NCBI GenBank assembly: GCA_031414695.1
Contig: JANNWG010000046.1
Span: 62,001 to 126,000, forward strand
Source of the DNA: UKL13-2 sp031414695
GTDB lineage: Bacteria > Pseudomonadota > Gammaproteobacteria > Burkholderiales > Usitatibacteraceae
DNA length: 64,000 nt
Direction of reading: 5' to 3'
The notes beneath the pieces were generated by a model. It did no database searches, was not told the origin of the DNA, and saw nothing but the letters and a program-made list of their open reading frames with translations. A program made the position numbers and the translations under genes. How positions within the stretch are numbered: position 1 is the first letter of the stretch; each line of letters starts with the position of its first letter. Positions 8,999-17,963 of this stretch are shown here, in pieces.

Positions 8999-9027
8999 TT
9001 ACCATCAAAACAACAGAGCGATATAAT
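8999..9027 (+). promoter_or_regulatory. Sigma-70-type promoter for the DUF2863 gene
   Basis: TTACCA at 8999-9004 and a perfect TATAAT at 9022-9027 are separated by exactly 17 bp. The -10 box ends 26 bp before the ATG at 9054. It also lies in the LysR intergenic region, so a LysR site may overlap it. Assigned by consensus only. Confidence 0.6.
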
Positions 9028-9053
9028 TAGTCATAAATTTAAGCGCACCTCTA

Positions 9054-10295
9054 ATGACAAAAAAAACGCCACTCGTAGCTAAAAAAACCACTCGCCAACC
9101 GCGTGCACAAAAGCACAATAAGGACATCCTGCAATTAGTATCGATGAGCGAGGCGGTATGTCAGGCCGCATCACGCACTGAATCAACCTATTGGCAAACA
9201 CATCTAGAAACATTGCTAACCAATCTCGTCGATAAAGGCACTAACAAATCTGTGATGGCAGCACTCGACTATGCAGACGACAATTTTATTGGAGACGTTG
9301 CCGATACACTCGCGGAAGCCTCTGAAACCGTTGCACAATCATGCACTTTTTCGACCGATAACGATGGAGATGGTAATTTCCTTGCGTATCAGGCGATTCT
9401 ATTTTCTGTCCCTATCATTGCATGGTCAAAATATCAGATACCCGCAGGCGAGATAGACATAAGTAGTGTTGAGAAAATTCGCATCAGCCTTAACCAACAC
9501 TTAATCGCCGCTGATGTGCAAATTGGCTTGAATCCTTTTCTATATTCGATAGATGCACTCCCGCAAGGCTTTGCCGAAACACGTCAATTGCTGAAAGCCA
9601 TGTTAAGGGGAGTAGCAATTGATGAACCATATCATCCAGAAGCGACACCTAGTCATGAAGATATCCAAATGCCCGCCGACGCGCGATTTATCTTAGGTGT
9701 GGCCATAACCAGATTAGCCTCCCCCGTTTTTCAATGGCAGGCAATAACAGACTTACCCGTTGATGGTGTAAAGCGACAAGCATTTGCAAGTTGGCTGGAT
9801 GATGTGCGTCCACTCTTTGTCAAGTTATTACCAGGCTGCGAATTTGAAATGGGCATGCCAAATGCGTTTTTTCATAATTGCCGCCAAGCCGATATTCGTG
9901 TGCGTCCGCATTCGCTACGCGCGGTTGTCAACAGCACCACCGATATACTCAATACTCCCGCTAAAAATCTGACGGTTGTAATCGCAGGCGTTGGTGAGAC
10001 TGAAGTGGATGAGTACCGTATTGGCATAATCAAAAAAGGTGAAGACGATGTGGTGAATGGCGCTATCTGGCCGCTATTTGCAAGCGAAGACGCCGATACG
10101 TCACCGCTGCCTATTGATGAGATTGAGGCAATAGTGCGTGAGGTAAACGTTGGTGAAGTCATCTTACTAGACGGCGTACATGCGCCCGACTATTGCGAAG
10201 ATTGCGGCGCGCCATTTTTCTTTAATCGCGATGGTGAAGCCGTGCATCCCTTCATGCCAGATGATGTTGAACACACCAGCCCCAAGTACCATTAA
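9054..10295 (+). CDS. DUF2863 family protein
   Basis: A 413-residue cytoplasmic protein of the DUF2863 family, which I know chiefly from betaproteobacteria. The N-terminus is basic (KKTTRQPRAQK). The body has a helical region and then an alpha/beta region. The C-terminus ends with a CEDCGAPFFFNRDGEAVHP segment, a Cys pair typical of the family. A good sigma-70 promoter precedes it, and the cyclic phosphodiesterase gene follows 11 bp later. No enzymatic motif is recognisable; function unknown. Confidence 0.8.
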   Translation: MTKKTPLVAKKTTRQPRAQKHNKDILQLVSMSEAVCQAASRTESTYWQTHLETLLTNLVDKGTNKSVMAALDYADDNFIGDVADTLAEASETVAQSCTFSTDNDGDGNFLAYQAILFSVPIIAWSKYQIPAGEIDISSVEKIRISLNQHLIAADVQIGLNPFLYSIDALPQGFAETRQLLKAMLRGVAIDEPYHPEATPSHEDIQMPADARFILGVAITRLASPVFQWQAITDLPVDGVKRQAFASWLDDVRPLFVKLLPGCEFEMGMPNAFFHNCRQADIRVRPHSLRAVVNSTTDILNTPAKNLTVVIAGVGETEVDEYRIGIIKKGEDDVVNGAIWPLFASEDADTSPLPIDEIEAIVREVNVGEVILLDGVHAPDYCEDCGAPFFFNRDGEAVHPFMPDDVEHTSPKYH

Positions 10296-10306
10296 ACGGA
10301 TATAAG

Positions 10307-10822
10307 ATGAAATTATTTTTTGCGCTTTGGCCGGACGATGGCATCCGCCACCAACTTGACACACAACGTGTTGAAATTGCGCGTCTAACAGGCGGACAAC
10401 CTACCCTTCCGGTGACACTGCACTTGACGCTAGTCTTTGCCGCCAATGTGCCTGAGTCACGCTTGGTTGAATTCAAAATGGCGGCCTCGCGCGTTCAACT
10501 TAAGCCATTTAAATACGTGATTGACACTTCAGGATGCTTCGCTGGGCCTAAAGTTGCATGGTTAGCAAGTGATGCACCACCACTCCAATTATTTGACTTG
10601 CAATCTACATTGCAGCGTAATGTGGCTGCAGCCAATTTTGATGTAGATAAGCGCACTTTTCGCCCGCATATAACGATTGCGCGAAAAGTTACAAACGTTT
10701 TTGAACCACACGCCATTACGCCAACGGTGTGGAACGTTAATCAATTTTGTTTAGTGCAGGCAATAAGAACCGACAACAGCATTCAATATGACATTTTGGA
10801 TCGCTGGACGCTAAACGGTTAG
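10307..10822 (+). CDS. thpR: RNA 2',3'-cyclic phosphodiesterase (ThpR/LigT)
   Basis: A 171-residue 2H-phosphoesterase. The two catalytic HxT motifs are intact: HLTL at 39-42 and HITI at 121-124, about 80 residues apart as expected. The family hydrolyses 2',3'-cyclic phosphate ends of RNA and reverses 2'-5' ligation in vitro. The start MKLFFALWPD is typical of bacterial members. It lies 11 bp downstream of the DUF2863 gene and is probably co-transcribed with it. The next gene is convergent, 8 bp away. Confidence 0.92.
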   Translation: MKLFFALWPDDGIRHQLDTQRVEIARLTGGQPTLPVTLHLTLVFAANVPESRLVEFKMAASRVQLKPFKYVIDTSGCFAGPKVAWLASDAPPLQLFDLQSTLQRNVAAANFDVDKRTFRPHITIARKVTNVFEPHAITPTVWNVNQFCLVQAIRTDNSIQYDILDRWTLNG

Positions 10823-10830
10823 TCATCAAT

Positions 10831-11424
10831 CTATGGCTTTTTTGTTGTTGCCGGTTTTTGCAAGCTATCTAGCCACGGCTTCCAATCAATAGGGCCAGTC
10901 TCGAAGCGCTTTTGCAAATTTTTTAATACATTTGGCCACGCGCGAACAAAGTAATCGTAAGCCTTATTCCACTCATCGGTTTTATTATTTGCTTCTGCAT
11001 CACCCCAACCGAGATGCGTGAGCGTGACATCTGTCAATTGCTCACCGCGCGGCTGAAAACGCACAATCACGACTGTGCGTTGCTTGCGCGCTTCTGGCAA
11101 TGAGGGCGGCGCATTCCAAGTAAATGAAATCATTTTTTTATCTTGCACTGCGAGAAAAACCATACCATCCGCACCGCGTGCGCCGACTGGTGCAGTAGGC
11201 AGCATAAAAATTTCAAAGGCGCCACCAGGACGCAAATCGACATTTGCTGCAGGTGCAAAAAATGACGTGATACCTTCAGTTGTTGTCCACGCGCGCCATA
11301 CGTCATCGACGCCAGCCTTAATCGTCATGCGCTCAACAATGGCGCGTTCTGTATTCGCCGGTGGTGCTGGATTGCTACAAGCAATTAGCAGCAGCAATAT
11401 TGCGATACTCGTTAAACGTTTCAT
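10831..11424 (-). CDS. SRPBCC/AHSA1-like lipoprotein
   Basis: A 197-residue predicted lipoprotein: hydrophobic signal with lipobox LLIAC (Cys16), then an activator-of-Hsp90-homologue-1-like SRPBCC domain (VDDVWRAWTTTEGITSFFAP, LRPGGAFEIFM, VTLTHLGWGD). AHSA1-type domains usually occur in cytoplasmic proteins, so an exported version is slightly unusual. Its ATG overlaps the aminotransferase stop by four bases, indicating translational coupling. Ligand and role unknown. Confidence 0.8.
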   Translation of the reverse strand: MKRLTSIAILLLLIACSNPAPPANTERAIVERMTIKAGVDDVWRAWTTTEGITSFFAPAANVDLRPGGAFEIFMLPTAPVGARGADGMVFLAVQDKKMISFTWNAPPSLPEARKQRTVVIVRFQPRGEQLTDVTLTHLGWGDAEANNKTDEWNKAYDYFVRAWPNVLKNLQKRFETGPIDWKPWLDSLQKPATTKKP

Positions 11425-12593
11425 TTTGTTTTCTCCAAGAATGCACCAATCCGACGAACCGCTTCTTGCAAGCGATCAATCGGCTGTGTATAAGCTAACC
11501 GAATATGTTTTTCAGGTTCAAACTGGCCAAAATCACGCCCCGGTGTAATTGCCACATGCGCCTCGCGCAAAATATCGCGCGACAGTTGAAAGCTGTCTTT
11601 TGCGACTGCCGAAATATCGGCATAAATATAAAACGCGCCCTCCGGCACGACCGCAATGCGAAAGCCCAACGCACGTAACGCAGGCACCAAATAATCACGA
11701 CGTTGGCGAAGCGCATCGCGACGCGCATCACATATCGCCAATGTCTCTGGCAAAAACGCCGCCATCGCCGCATACTGCGCAGGGGCTGACGCTGAAATAA
11801 ATAAATTTTGCGCGAGCGTCTCAACACTGCGCGTGTACGCTGACGGCACCACCAGCCACCCTAAGCGCCAACCCGTCATCTGGAAATATTTCGAAAAACT
11901 ATTGATCACAAAAATATTCTCCGCACCCTCAATTGACAACGCCGTTGTTGGCGCGCCATCATAAGTGAGACCTTGATAAATTTCGTCAACGATTAATGTG
12001 CCTTGACGAGCGGTCGTCGCTGCATAAATTTTTTGTAGCTCGCTTAAGCGCACGACCGTGCCGGTAGGGTTCGACGGCGAAGCAATTAATGTGGCAACTG
12101 TTTTATCGGCCCAGTGCTGCGCCACATGTGCAGCGTTTAATTGATAGTGCGTTTCCGCCCCCACCGCAATGCTTTGTGGCACACCATCCATCGCGCGCAC
12201 AAAATGCCGATTGCACGGATAACCAGGGTCAGCCATCAAGACCTCATCTCCCACATTCAGCAATACGCCAAACGCCAATAGCAGCGCGGCACTTGAGCCT
12301 GCACAAACAATGATACGGGCAGGGTCTACGTGCACACCAAATTGATTGAGATAATGCGTCGCAATCAAGGCGCGTAACTCACGCATGCCACAGGCTGATG
12401 TGTAGCCTATCTTGCTCTCATGTAACGCGCGCGTGGCGGCTTCGACAATCGGTTTTGGCGTCGGAAAATCCGGCTCACCAATTTCCATGTGAATTACATC
12501 ATGACCATCGGCCTCAAGCGCGCGCGCCAACGATTGAATCTCCATGACTTCAAAAGGAGAAATGTGCGACATGCGGTTAGCTAGGCGGTGCAT
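11421..12593 (-). CDS. PLP-dependent class I/II aminotransferase
   Basis: A 390-residue aminotransferase of fold type I. SPSNPTGT (172-179), DEIYQGLTYDG and NSFSKYFQMTGWRLGW with the PLP-binding Lys235 are clear. HIRLAYTQP supplies the substrate-carboxylate Arg. It resembles the aspartate/alanine/aromatic aminotransferase groups of subfamily I-gamma; the amino donor is not assignable. Start could also be codon 8 (MSHISPFEVMEI), which matches many relatives. It is upstream of, and coupled to, the SRPBCC lipoprotein gene. A large inverted repeat lies between it and hrpA. Confidence 0.92.
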   Translation of the reverse strand: MHRLANRMSHISPFEVMEIQSLARALEADGHDVIHMEIGEPDFPTPKPIVEAATRALHESKIGYTSACGMRELRALIATHYLNQFGVHVDPARIIVCAGSSAALLLAFGVLLNVGDEVLMADPGYPCNRHFVRAMDGVPQSIAVGAETHYQLNAAHVAQHWADKTVATLIASPSNPTGTVVRLSELQKIYAATTARQGTLIVDEIYQGLTYDGAPTTALSIEGAENIFVINSFSKYFQMTGWRLGWLVVPSAYTRSVETLAQNLFISASAPAQYAAMAAFLPETLAICDARRDALRQRRDYLVPALRALGFRIAVVPEGAFYIYADISAVAKDSFQLSRDILREAHVAITPGRDFGQFEPEKHIRLAYTQPIDRLQEAVRRIGAFLEKTK

Positions 12594-12625
12594 TTAGTAC
12601 TCGTAGATGTTGGAAAAGATTATTT

Positions 12626-12725
12626 AGCCACAGATGAACACAGATAAACGCAGATAAAAGCAAAAGCCTTTTGCTGCCTTTGAACTTATCTGTGTTGATC
12701 TGTGTTCATCTGTGTTCATCTCTGA
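12626..12725. repeat. Intergenic cruciform repeat, family A copy 1
   Basis: A long imperfect inverted repeat. The left arm (12626-12659) contains CAGATGAACACAGATAAACG and repeats on a ~10-bp period; the right arm (12686-12725) contains TGTGTTCATC twice and TGTGTTGATC once. The loop holds a smaller hairpin, AGCAAAA-GCC-TTTTGCT (12659-12675). It lies between the hrpA 3' end and the aminotransferase start. A related copy is at 25117-25260. No coding potential. Confidence 0.8.
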
Positions 12726-12749
12726 ATCAATCGTATCATCATTAATAAA

Positions 12750-15700
12750 CTACAACACCCGCTCTATCTCATCCCACATTTTCGCGACACGTTTCACACT
12801 CACGGGCATCGGCGTGCGTAGCTCTTGGGCGAATAAACTGACGCGCAGCTCTTCTACCACCCAACGATATTCAAGTATTGCTGACTCGCTTCGGTTGGCA
12901 TGACGTAAATAGTGTTGCCATAGTGTGCGTATTTGTTTGTAGCTTTCCAGGTCACGCTCCATCGTCCCTGCGCGTGCTTTGTTGAGTCGCATTGCTATCG
13001 CGTTAACGTAACGTGGGTAATGTAATAGCTGTGCTGTCGGTGTCTCGCGTAAAAAACGCGGGCGAAATAAATGCTGAAGCTGCTCATCAATATCAGGCCC
13101 AATATGTTCCCAGCCTTTCACATAACGCTCGCCAAGCAGCTTGCGTATATCAGCCACCGTGCTGAGCGAGGCATCAATGGCCGCAGCTAATGTTTGGGTG
13201 CGTGACATGAGCTGTGACTTTCCTGCACTTAAACGCTGCTGAAATTCTGTCGCCATGCGTACGTCTATTTCGCTTACATCCACAAATGTCGCTCGCACAC
13301 CCGCGAATAATATTTCTTGGCGCAACGCTTCTTGCGCGTGATTTTTAGCCTCTGCAAAAAACGTGGAATATTGAAATGCGGCAATGGGCGAGACTTTAAT
13401 GGCACGTTCGCTCGACTTCAAATGCTCCGCTGCTGCAAAAGCGAAAAGCCTCGTTACACCTTGTATTTGAGACATTTTTGCTTGTAACTGCACGTCAAAT
13501 ATAGCGATTGCTACTGTACTACCTTTATCCACAAATGCGGGAAAACCGTCATAGCGGATGCGAGTTTGTGATTGCTCTCGTTCAAAGTTAATCGTTTCCG
13601 GCAATTCAATCAAATCTGCTGGCCACGTGATTAAACCTTCTTGCTCAAGATGATTACGATGCAATGTGGAGAAAACAGTTTTCGATGCACTTGCAAATTG
13701 TGCTTTGAGCGCAGCAAAATCACGCGACATAGCAAGCTCATTTCCATCCTCATCCATGACACGAAAATTCATATAAAGATGGGTGACCACGCGACCTGCT
13801 TCAGGCGCGACATCCCACGCGTCTTTGGGTATCTCCATGCCTTTTTCACGTTTCAAAAAACGCACCATTGCATCGAGCAACGGCTCATCAGCGGCGGTCA
13901 AATCATTCATGCCAGGCTTGGCAGTCACAAACGTGATGAAGGCCGTCACAGTATTTGGCAGCGGTACCAGCGCACTACGAAATCGTTGCGGTAACGTCTT
14001 GAAAAAGGCTTGTGATTTTTCGCGCAGCATGCCCATGGTGAGCCACTCAAACCGCGCACCATTGACTTGATTGATCACCGACACAGGCAACGTAATCGTC
14101 ACGCCATCCATCGGGTGCGTCGGCTCAAAACGATATTGCAACGCGTACTCAGCGCCTTTGTGTTTGAGCGTCTTAGGAAAAAGATCAACCGTAATATCAT
14201 CTGCGCCGCGCCGCATGAGCTGCTGGCGGCTAAAGTTGAGCGCGTTGGCGTCAATTTTTTCAGACTCCTTACGCCACTTTTCAAAACCGGCCATGTTGAT
14301 AATGTCTGGCGGAATCAACGCGTCATAGAGCGCATACATATCGTTATCATCAATCAACACATCTTGCCGTCGCGCTTTGGCTTCAATGTCTTCAATATCT
14401 TCAATCAAGCGTAAATTGGCGCGTAAAAATTTGGCATTCGTGTCGATTTCACCTGCGACTAAACCTTGGCGAATAAAAATTTCACGCGCCTCTTTTGGGT
14501 TAATCGCGCCGTAGTGTACGCGCCGCCGCGCATTCACCACTAAGCCATAAAGAGAGACCGTTTCAAAGGCAACCACCTGCCCTGACTTTCGCTCCCAATG
14601 TGGATCGTAATGGGCACGTGTGACTAGATGCGTGGCTAATTCCTCAATCCACTCAGGCTCAATGGTGGCAATCGTGCGCGCATAAACGCGCGTGGTCTCG
14701 GTTAACTCAGCCGCCATAATCCATTTCATGCGCGTTTTTTTCTGCGCAGCAACTTCACGAATACGTTTTGGCAAATGAAATTTCAGCGCTCTTGGTGCAG
14801 TGTAATCATTGCCTTCAAGTGACTTAGTGCCTATGTTCGTAATCAGCCCTGTCAATAAGGCACGGTGAATATTTTCATATCGCGCTGCCGTCGCTGACAC
14901 ATGCATGGATGAAGATGTACAAATTTCGGCGAGCTGCGAATGCACATCCCGCCACTCACGCATACGCACTGGTGAAAGAAAATTTTCGCGCAACAAAATA
15001 TCTAACTTACGATGCGATTGGCGGTTTTTGTTCGCTTCAATAAAAAACTGCCAAAGATTCACATAGGATAAAAATTCAGATTGCGGATGGGCGAATTTTT
15101 CATGCGCAGCGATGTGCTGCTCTTGCTTATCCATCGGCCTATCACGCGGGTCTTGCACAGTCAGTGCAGCAGCGATGATGATGACTTCACTCAGACACGC
15201 TTCTTTTTCAGCCGCCACCATCATGCGCGCAATGGCAGGGTCCACCGGAAATTTTGCGATTTTCCAGCCAAGTGGCGTGATGTTTTTTTGCTCATCCACA
15301 GCGCCTAATTCAAATAGCTGACGATAACCATCATCAATCATGCGTGTACTCGGCGGTTCGACAAATGGGAAATTAACCACCTCGCCCAAACCCAACGTCT
15401 TCATGCGAAGAATGACACTCGCCAATGAAGTTCGCAAGATTTCTGGCGTGGTAAAAACTGGCCGCGTGTCGAAATCTTCCTCTGCATACAAGCGAATACA
15501 AATACCCGCTGAGACACGGCCACAGCGCCCTGCACGCTGCTTCGCGGAGGCTTGCGAAATCGGCTCAATTTGCAGCATGTCAATTTTTTGCCGTGCGCTA
15601 TAACGATTCACCCGCGCCACGCCGGTATCGACCACATAACGAATGCCTGGCACGGTGAGCGATGTCTCTGCCACATTCGTTGCCAGCACAATCCGACGAC

Positions 15701-16742
15701 GATGTGAGGCGCTAAAAATACGATCTTGCTCAGCGTTGGATAGCTTAGAAAATAGCGGCAAAACTTCCGTGTGCTGATGTGCGGCATTTTTACGCAACGC
15801 ATCGGCGGTATCGCGTATCTCACGCTCACCCGGCAAAAAGACCAGCACATCGCCCTCATGCGTCTCGCGAAATATTTCCTCAACCGCATGTGACACGGCA
15901 TCCTCAATATCGACTGCATCATCGCTGTCATCCAGAAAATGTTCAGGCCGATAACGCACTTCCACTGGATAGGTGCGGCCTGACACTTCAATAATCGGCG
16001 CGTTATTAAAATGCTTCGCAAAACGCTGCGGATCAATGGTGGCAGAAGTCACAATGATTTTTAAGTCGGGACGCTTAGGTAATAACTGCTTTAAGTAGCC
16101 TAACAAAAAATCAATATTCAAACTACGCTCATGCGCCTCGTCAATAATGAGCGTGTCATACGCCCATAGATTGCGGTCACTATGCGTCTCGGCGAGCAAA
16201 ATACCGTCCGTCATTACCTTCACAAAGGTGTCGTCAGAAGTCTTATCGTTAAACCTAATTTTGAAACCGACCGCCGTATCACGCGGTACTTTTAATTCTT
16301 CGGTCAGACGATTCGCCAAAGTACGTGCGGCGATCCGGCGTGGCTGTGTGCAGCCAATCATCGCGCTTACGCCACGACCCAATTCCAAACAAATTTTAGG
16401 TAGCTGTGTGGTCTTACCCGAACCAGTCTCACCACACAAAATCACCACTTGATTGTCACGAATCAACTTCGCGATTTCAGCACGCTTCTCGGCAATAGGC
16501 AATGCGTCATCAAAAGTGGGGGTGGCGATTCGCGTGTGATTTTCACTTCGCTTCACCACGCGTGCTCTCGCCAACGTTTCCATCTCGGCGAATTGCTTTT
16601 CGATGGCGTCAATCGGCTTTTTTGCCCGTTGTAAATCGCGGCGCTTTTTATCCAACGAGATGAGCCGACCACGATCGGCAAGCAGCAAATTATCGAGATT
16701 AAGGCGCGGCGTTTGGAGAGGTCGTGGGACAGTTTCAGACAT
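12750..16742 (-). CDS. hrpA: ATP-dependent RNA helicase HrpA
   Basis: About 1330 residues, close to the 1300 of E. coli HrpA, a DEAH-box RNA helicase linked to mRNA processing and ribosome rescue. Walker A GETGSGKT (about 104-111), DEAH in LIIDEAHERS, SAT in VTSATIDPQRF, and QRAGRCGRVSAG of motif VI are intact. The long C-terminal region (DUF3418-type) is present. The start is ambiguous: ATG at 16742 lies inside a perfect hairpin, while GTG at 16778 adds 12 residues and has AGGA 10 bases upstream. The gene is downstream of the ABC importer but separated by 150 bp, so it probably has its own promoter. Confidence 0.96.
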   Translation of the reverse strand: MSETVPRPLQTPRLNLDNLLLADRGRLISLDKKRRDLQRAKKPIDAIEKQFAEMETLARARVVKRSENHTRIATPTFDDALPIAEKRAEIAKLIRDNQVVILCGETGSGKTTQLPKICLELGRGVSAMIGCTQPRRIAARTLANRLTEELKVPRDTAVGFKIRFNDKTSDDTFVKVMTDGILLAETHSDRNLWAYDTLIIDEAHERSLNIDFLLGYLKQLLPKRPDLKIIVTSATIDPQRFAKHFNNAPIIEVSGRTYPVEVRYRPEHFLDDSDDAVDIEDAVSHAVEEIFRETHEGDVLVFLPGEREIRDTADALRKNAAHQHTEVLPLFSKLSNAEQDRIFSASHRRRIVLATNVAETSLTVPGIRYVVDTGVARVNRYSARQKIDMLQIEPISQASAKQRAGRCGRVSAGICIRLYAEEDFDTRPVFTTPEILRTSLASVILRMKTLGLGEVVNFPFVEPPSTRMIDDGYRQLFELGAVDEQKNITPLGWKIAKFPVDPAIARMMVAAEKEACLSEVIIIAAALTVQDPRDRPMDKQEQHIAAHEKFAHPQSEFLSYVNLWQFFIEANKNRQSHRKLDILLRENFLSPVRMREWRDVHSQLAEICTSSSMHVSATAARYENIHRALLTGLITNIGTKSLEGNDYTAPRALKFHLPKRIREVAAQKKTRMKWIMAAELTETTRVYARTIATIEPEWIEELATHLVTRAHYDPHWERKSGQVVAFETVSLYGLVVNARRRVHYGAINPKEAREIFIRQGLVAGEIDTNAKFLRANLRLIEDIEDIEAKARRQDVLIDDNDMYALYDALIPPDIINMAGFEKWRKESEKIDANALNFSRQQLMRRGADDITVDLFPKTLKHKGAEYALQYRFEPTHPMDGVTITLPVSVINQVNGARFEWLTMGMLREKSQAFFKTLPQRFRSALVPLPNTVTAFITFVTAKPGMNDLTAADEPLLDAMVRFLKREKGMEIPKDAWDVAPEAGRVVTHLYMNFRVMDEDGNELAMSRDFAALKAQFASASKTVFSTLHRNHLEQEGLITWPADLIELPETINFEREQSQTRIRYDGFPAFVDKGSTVAIAIFDVQLQAKMSQIQGVTRLFAFAAAEHLKSSERAIKVSPIAAFQYSTFFAEAKNHAQEALRQEILFAGVRATFVDVSEIDVRMATEFQQRLSAGKSQLMSRTQTLAAAIDASLSTVADIRKLLGERYVKGWEHIGPDIDEQLQHLFRPRFLRETPTAQLLHYPRYVNAIAMRLNKARAGTMERDLESYKQIRTLWQHYLRHANRSESAILEYRWVVEELRVSLFAQELRTPMPVSVKRVAKMWDEIERVL

Positions 16743-16768
16743 AGCCACGTATTTTACGTGGCTATGTC
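16738..16768 (-). promoter_or_regulatory. Perfect 14-bp hairpin over the hrpA start
   Basis: GACATAGCCACGTA (16738-16751) and its exact reverse complement (16755-16768) are separated by three bases. On the minus-strand mRNA the ATG at 16742 is in the 3' arm of the stem. If the GTG at 16778 is used, the stem lies just inside the coding region. A 14-bp perfect dyad is far beyond chance for 64 kb. It could be a translation-control hairpin or a protein operator. Confidence 0.7.
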
Positions 16769-16931
16769 GAGAAATCACTATTACGCATTCCTAAAAAATA
16801 CTGTGTATGCTAACGCGCATGGTTATGAGGAATTTAAGACTCGTTTATTAACGTGCATTTCGCAGCACTTTTGCCTTGAATCGCCCGCGTATAGGCGCCT
16901 ATATGATGTTGCGCCAAATCAAATACGCCAC

Positions 16932-17963
16932 CTACGCTGCCAACCGAATCGGCATGCGCTTTTCTTGCACTGCGTGACACGCCACGCTGCTGCCATCTTC
17001 AGCCATTAACATCTTAGGTGCTTCTGCCTTGCAGCGATCGTTCGCGTGCGGGCAGCGTGGGTGGAAGGTGCAGCCAGTTGGTGGATTAAGGGGGTTGGGC
17101 ACTTCGCCTGCTACTGGCGTGCGTTGCTTACCGGTCATTTTTAAATCTGGAATGGCAGACAGCAGCATCTGCGTGTACGGGTGCAGTGGTCGATTAAAAA
17201 TGGTTTTGGTATCCGCCACTTCGACTAAGCGGCCAAGATACATCACGCCAACGCGCGTCGAGATGTGTGACACCACGGCGAGATTGTGCGAAATAAATAA
17301 GTAAGTTAGGCCAAACTCACGCTGTAAGTCTTTCATCAGATTTAATATCTGCGCTTGTACGGATACATCGAGCGCGGAGGTGGGTTCGTCGCAGACTAAA
17401 AATTCAGGGTTCGACGATAGTGCGCGCGCAATCGATATGCGTTGCCGTTGTCCACCAGAAAATTCATGCGGGAATTTTTCTTGATCCAGCGGCGATAAAC
17501 CTACTTGCGTCAGCAATTCATCCACGCGTTTTTTAATTTGAACTTTGTCAGTCATGATGCCGTGGGCGATGAGCGGCTCGGCAATAATTTTGCCAACACG
17601 CCAGCGCGGGTTTAAGCTGGCATACGGGTCTTGAAAAATCATTTGGAAGCGTTTACGTAGCTGCTGCTGCGTCTCGGTAGAGGCTTTCGCCATATCTACG
17701 CCATCAAATACCACTTCGCCACGCGATGGCCGATATAAGCCGCAAACTACGCGCGCAATAGTGGATTTGCCGCAACCTGATTCACCGACAAGGGACAATG
17801 TTTCACCGCGATTGATGGTGAATGAGACACCGTCAACAGCTTTCAAAATTAATTTAGGTTGGCCTTCAATGACGCGATTAAGCCATGGCTTTGAGACATC
17901 GAATTCTCGCGCCACATCGCGTACATCAAGCAAGATTTTGTTTGTTGTACTCGTATTCATCAT
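16932..17963 (-). CDS. Peptide/nickel-type ABC importer, ATPase (DppF/OppF-like)
   Basis: About 343 residues; the second ATPase of a dipeptide/oligopeptide/nickel-type importer. Walker A GESGCGKST, Q-loop FQDPYASLNPR, signature FSGGQRQRISIARAL, Walker B LVCDEPTSALD and the C-terminal oligopeptide-transporter domain with Cys-rich GCTFHPRCPHANDRC are all present. The start at 17963 overlaps the stop of the preceding ATPase gene (ATGATG context), giving translational coupling. It is the last gene of the importer operon. Residues NKILLDVRDVAREFDV precede the core. Confidence 0.95.
   Translation of the reverse strand: MMNTSTTNKILLDVRDVAREFDVSKPWLNRVIEGQPKLILKAVDGVSFTINRGETLSLVGESGCGKSTIARVVCGLYRPSRGEVVFDGVDMAKASTETQQQLRKRFQMIFQDPYASLNPRWRVGKIIAEPLIAHGIMTDKVQIKKRVDELLTQVGLSPLDQEKFPHEFSGGQRQRISIARALSSNPEFLVCDEPTSALDVSVQAQILNLMKDLQREFGLTYLFISHNLAVVSHISTRVGVMYLGRLVEVADTKTIFNRPLHPYTQMLLSAIPDLKMTGKQRTPVAGEVPNPLNPPTGCTFHPRCPHANDRCKAEAPKMLMAEDGSSVACHAVQEKRMPIRLAA

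Noticed and set aside
16890..16903. Perfect palindrome TATAGGCGCCTATA in the hrpA-importer gap
   Set aside because: A 14-bp palindrome without spacer is expected several times by chance in 64 kb; nothing else marks it as an operator.
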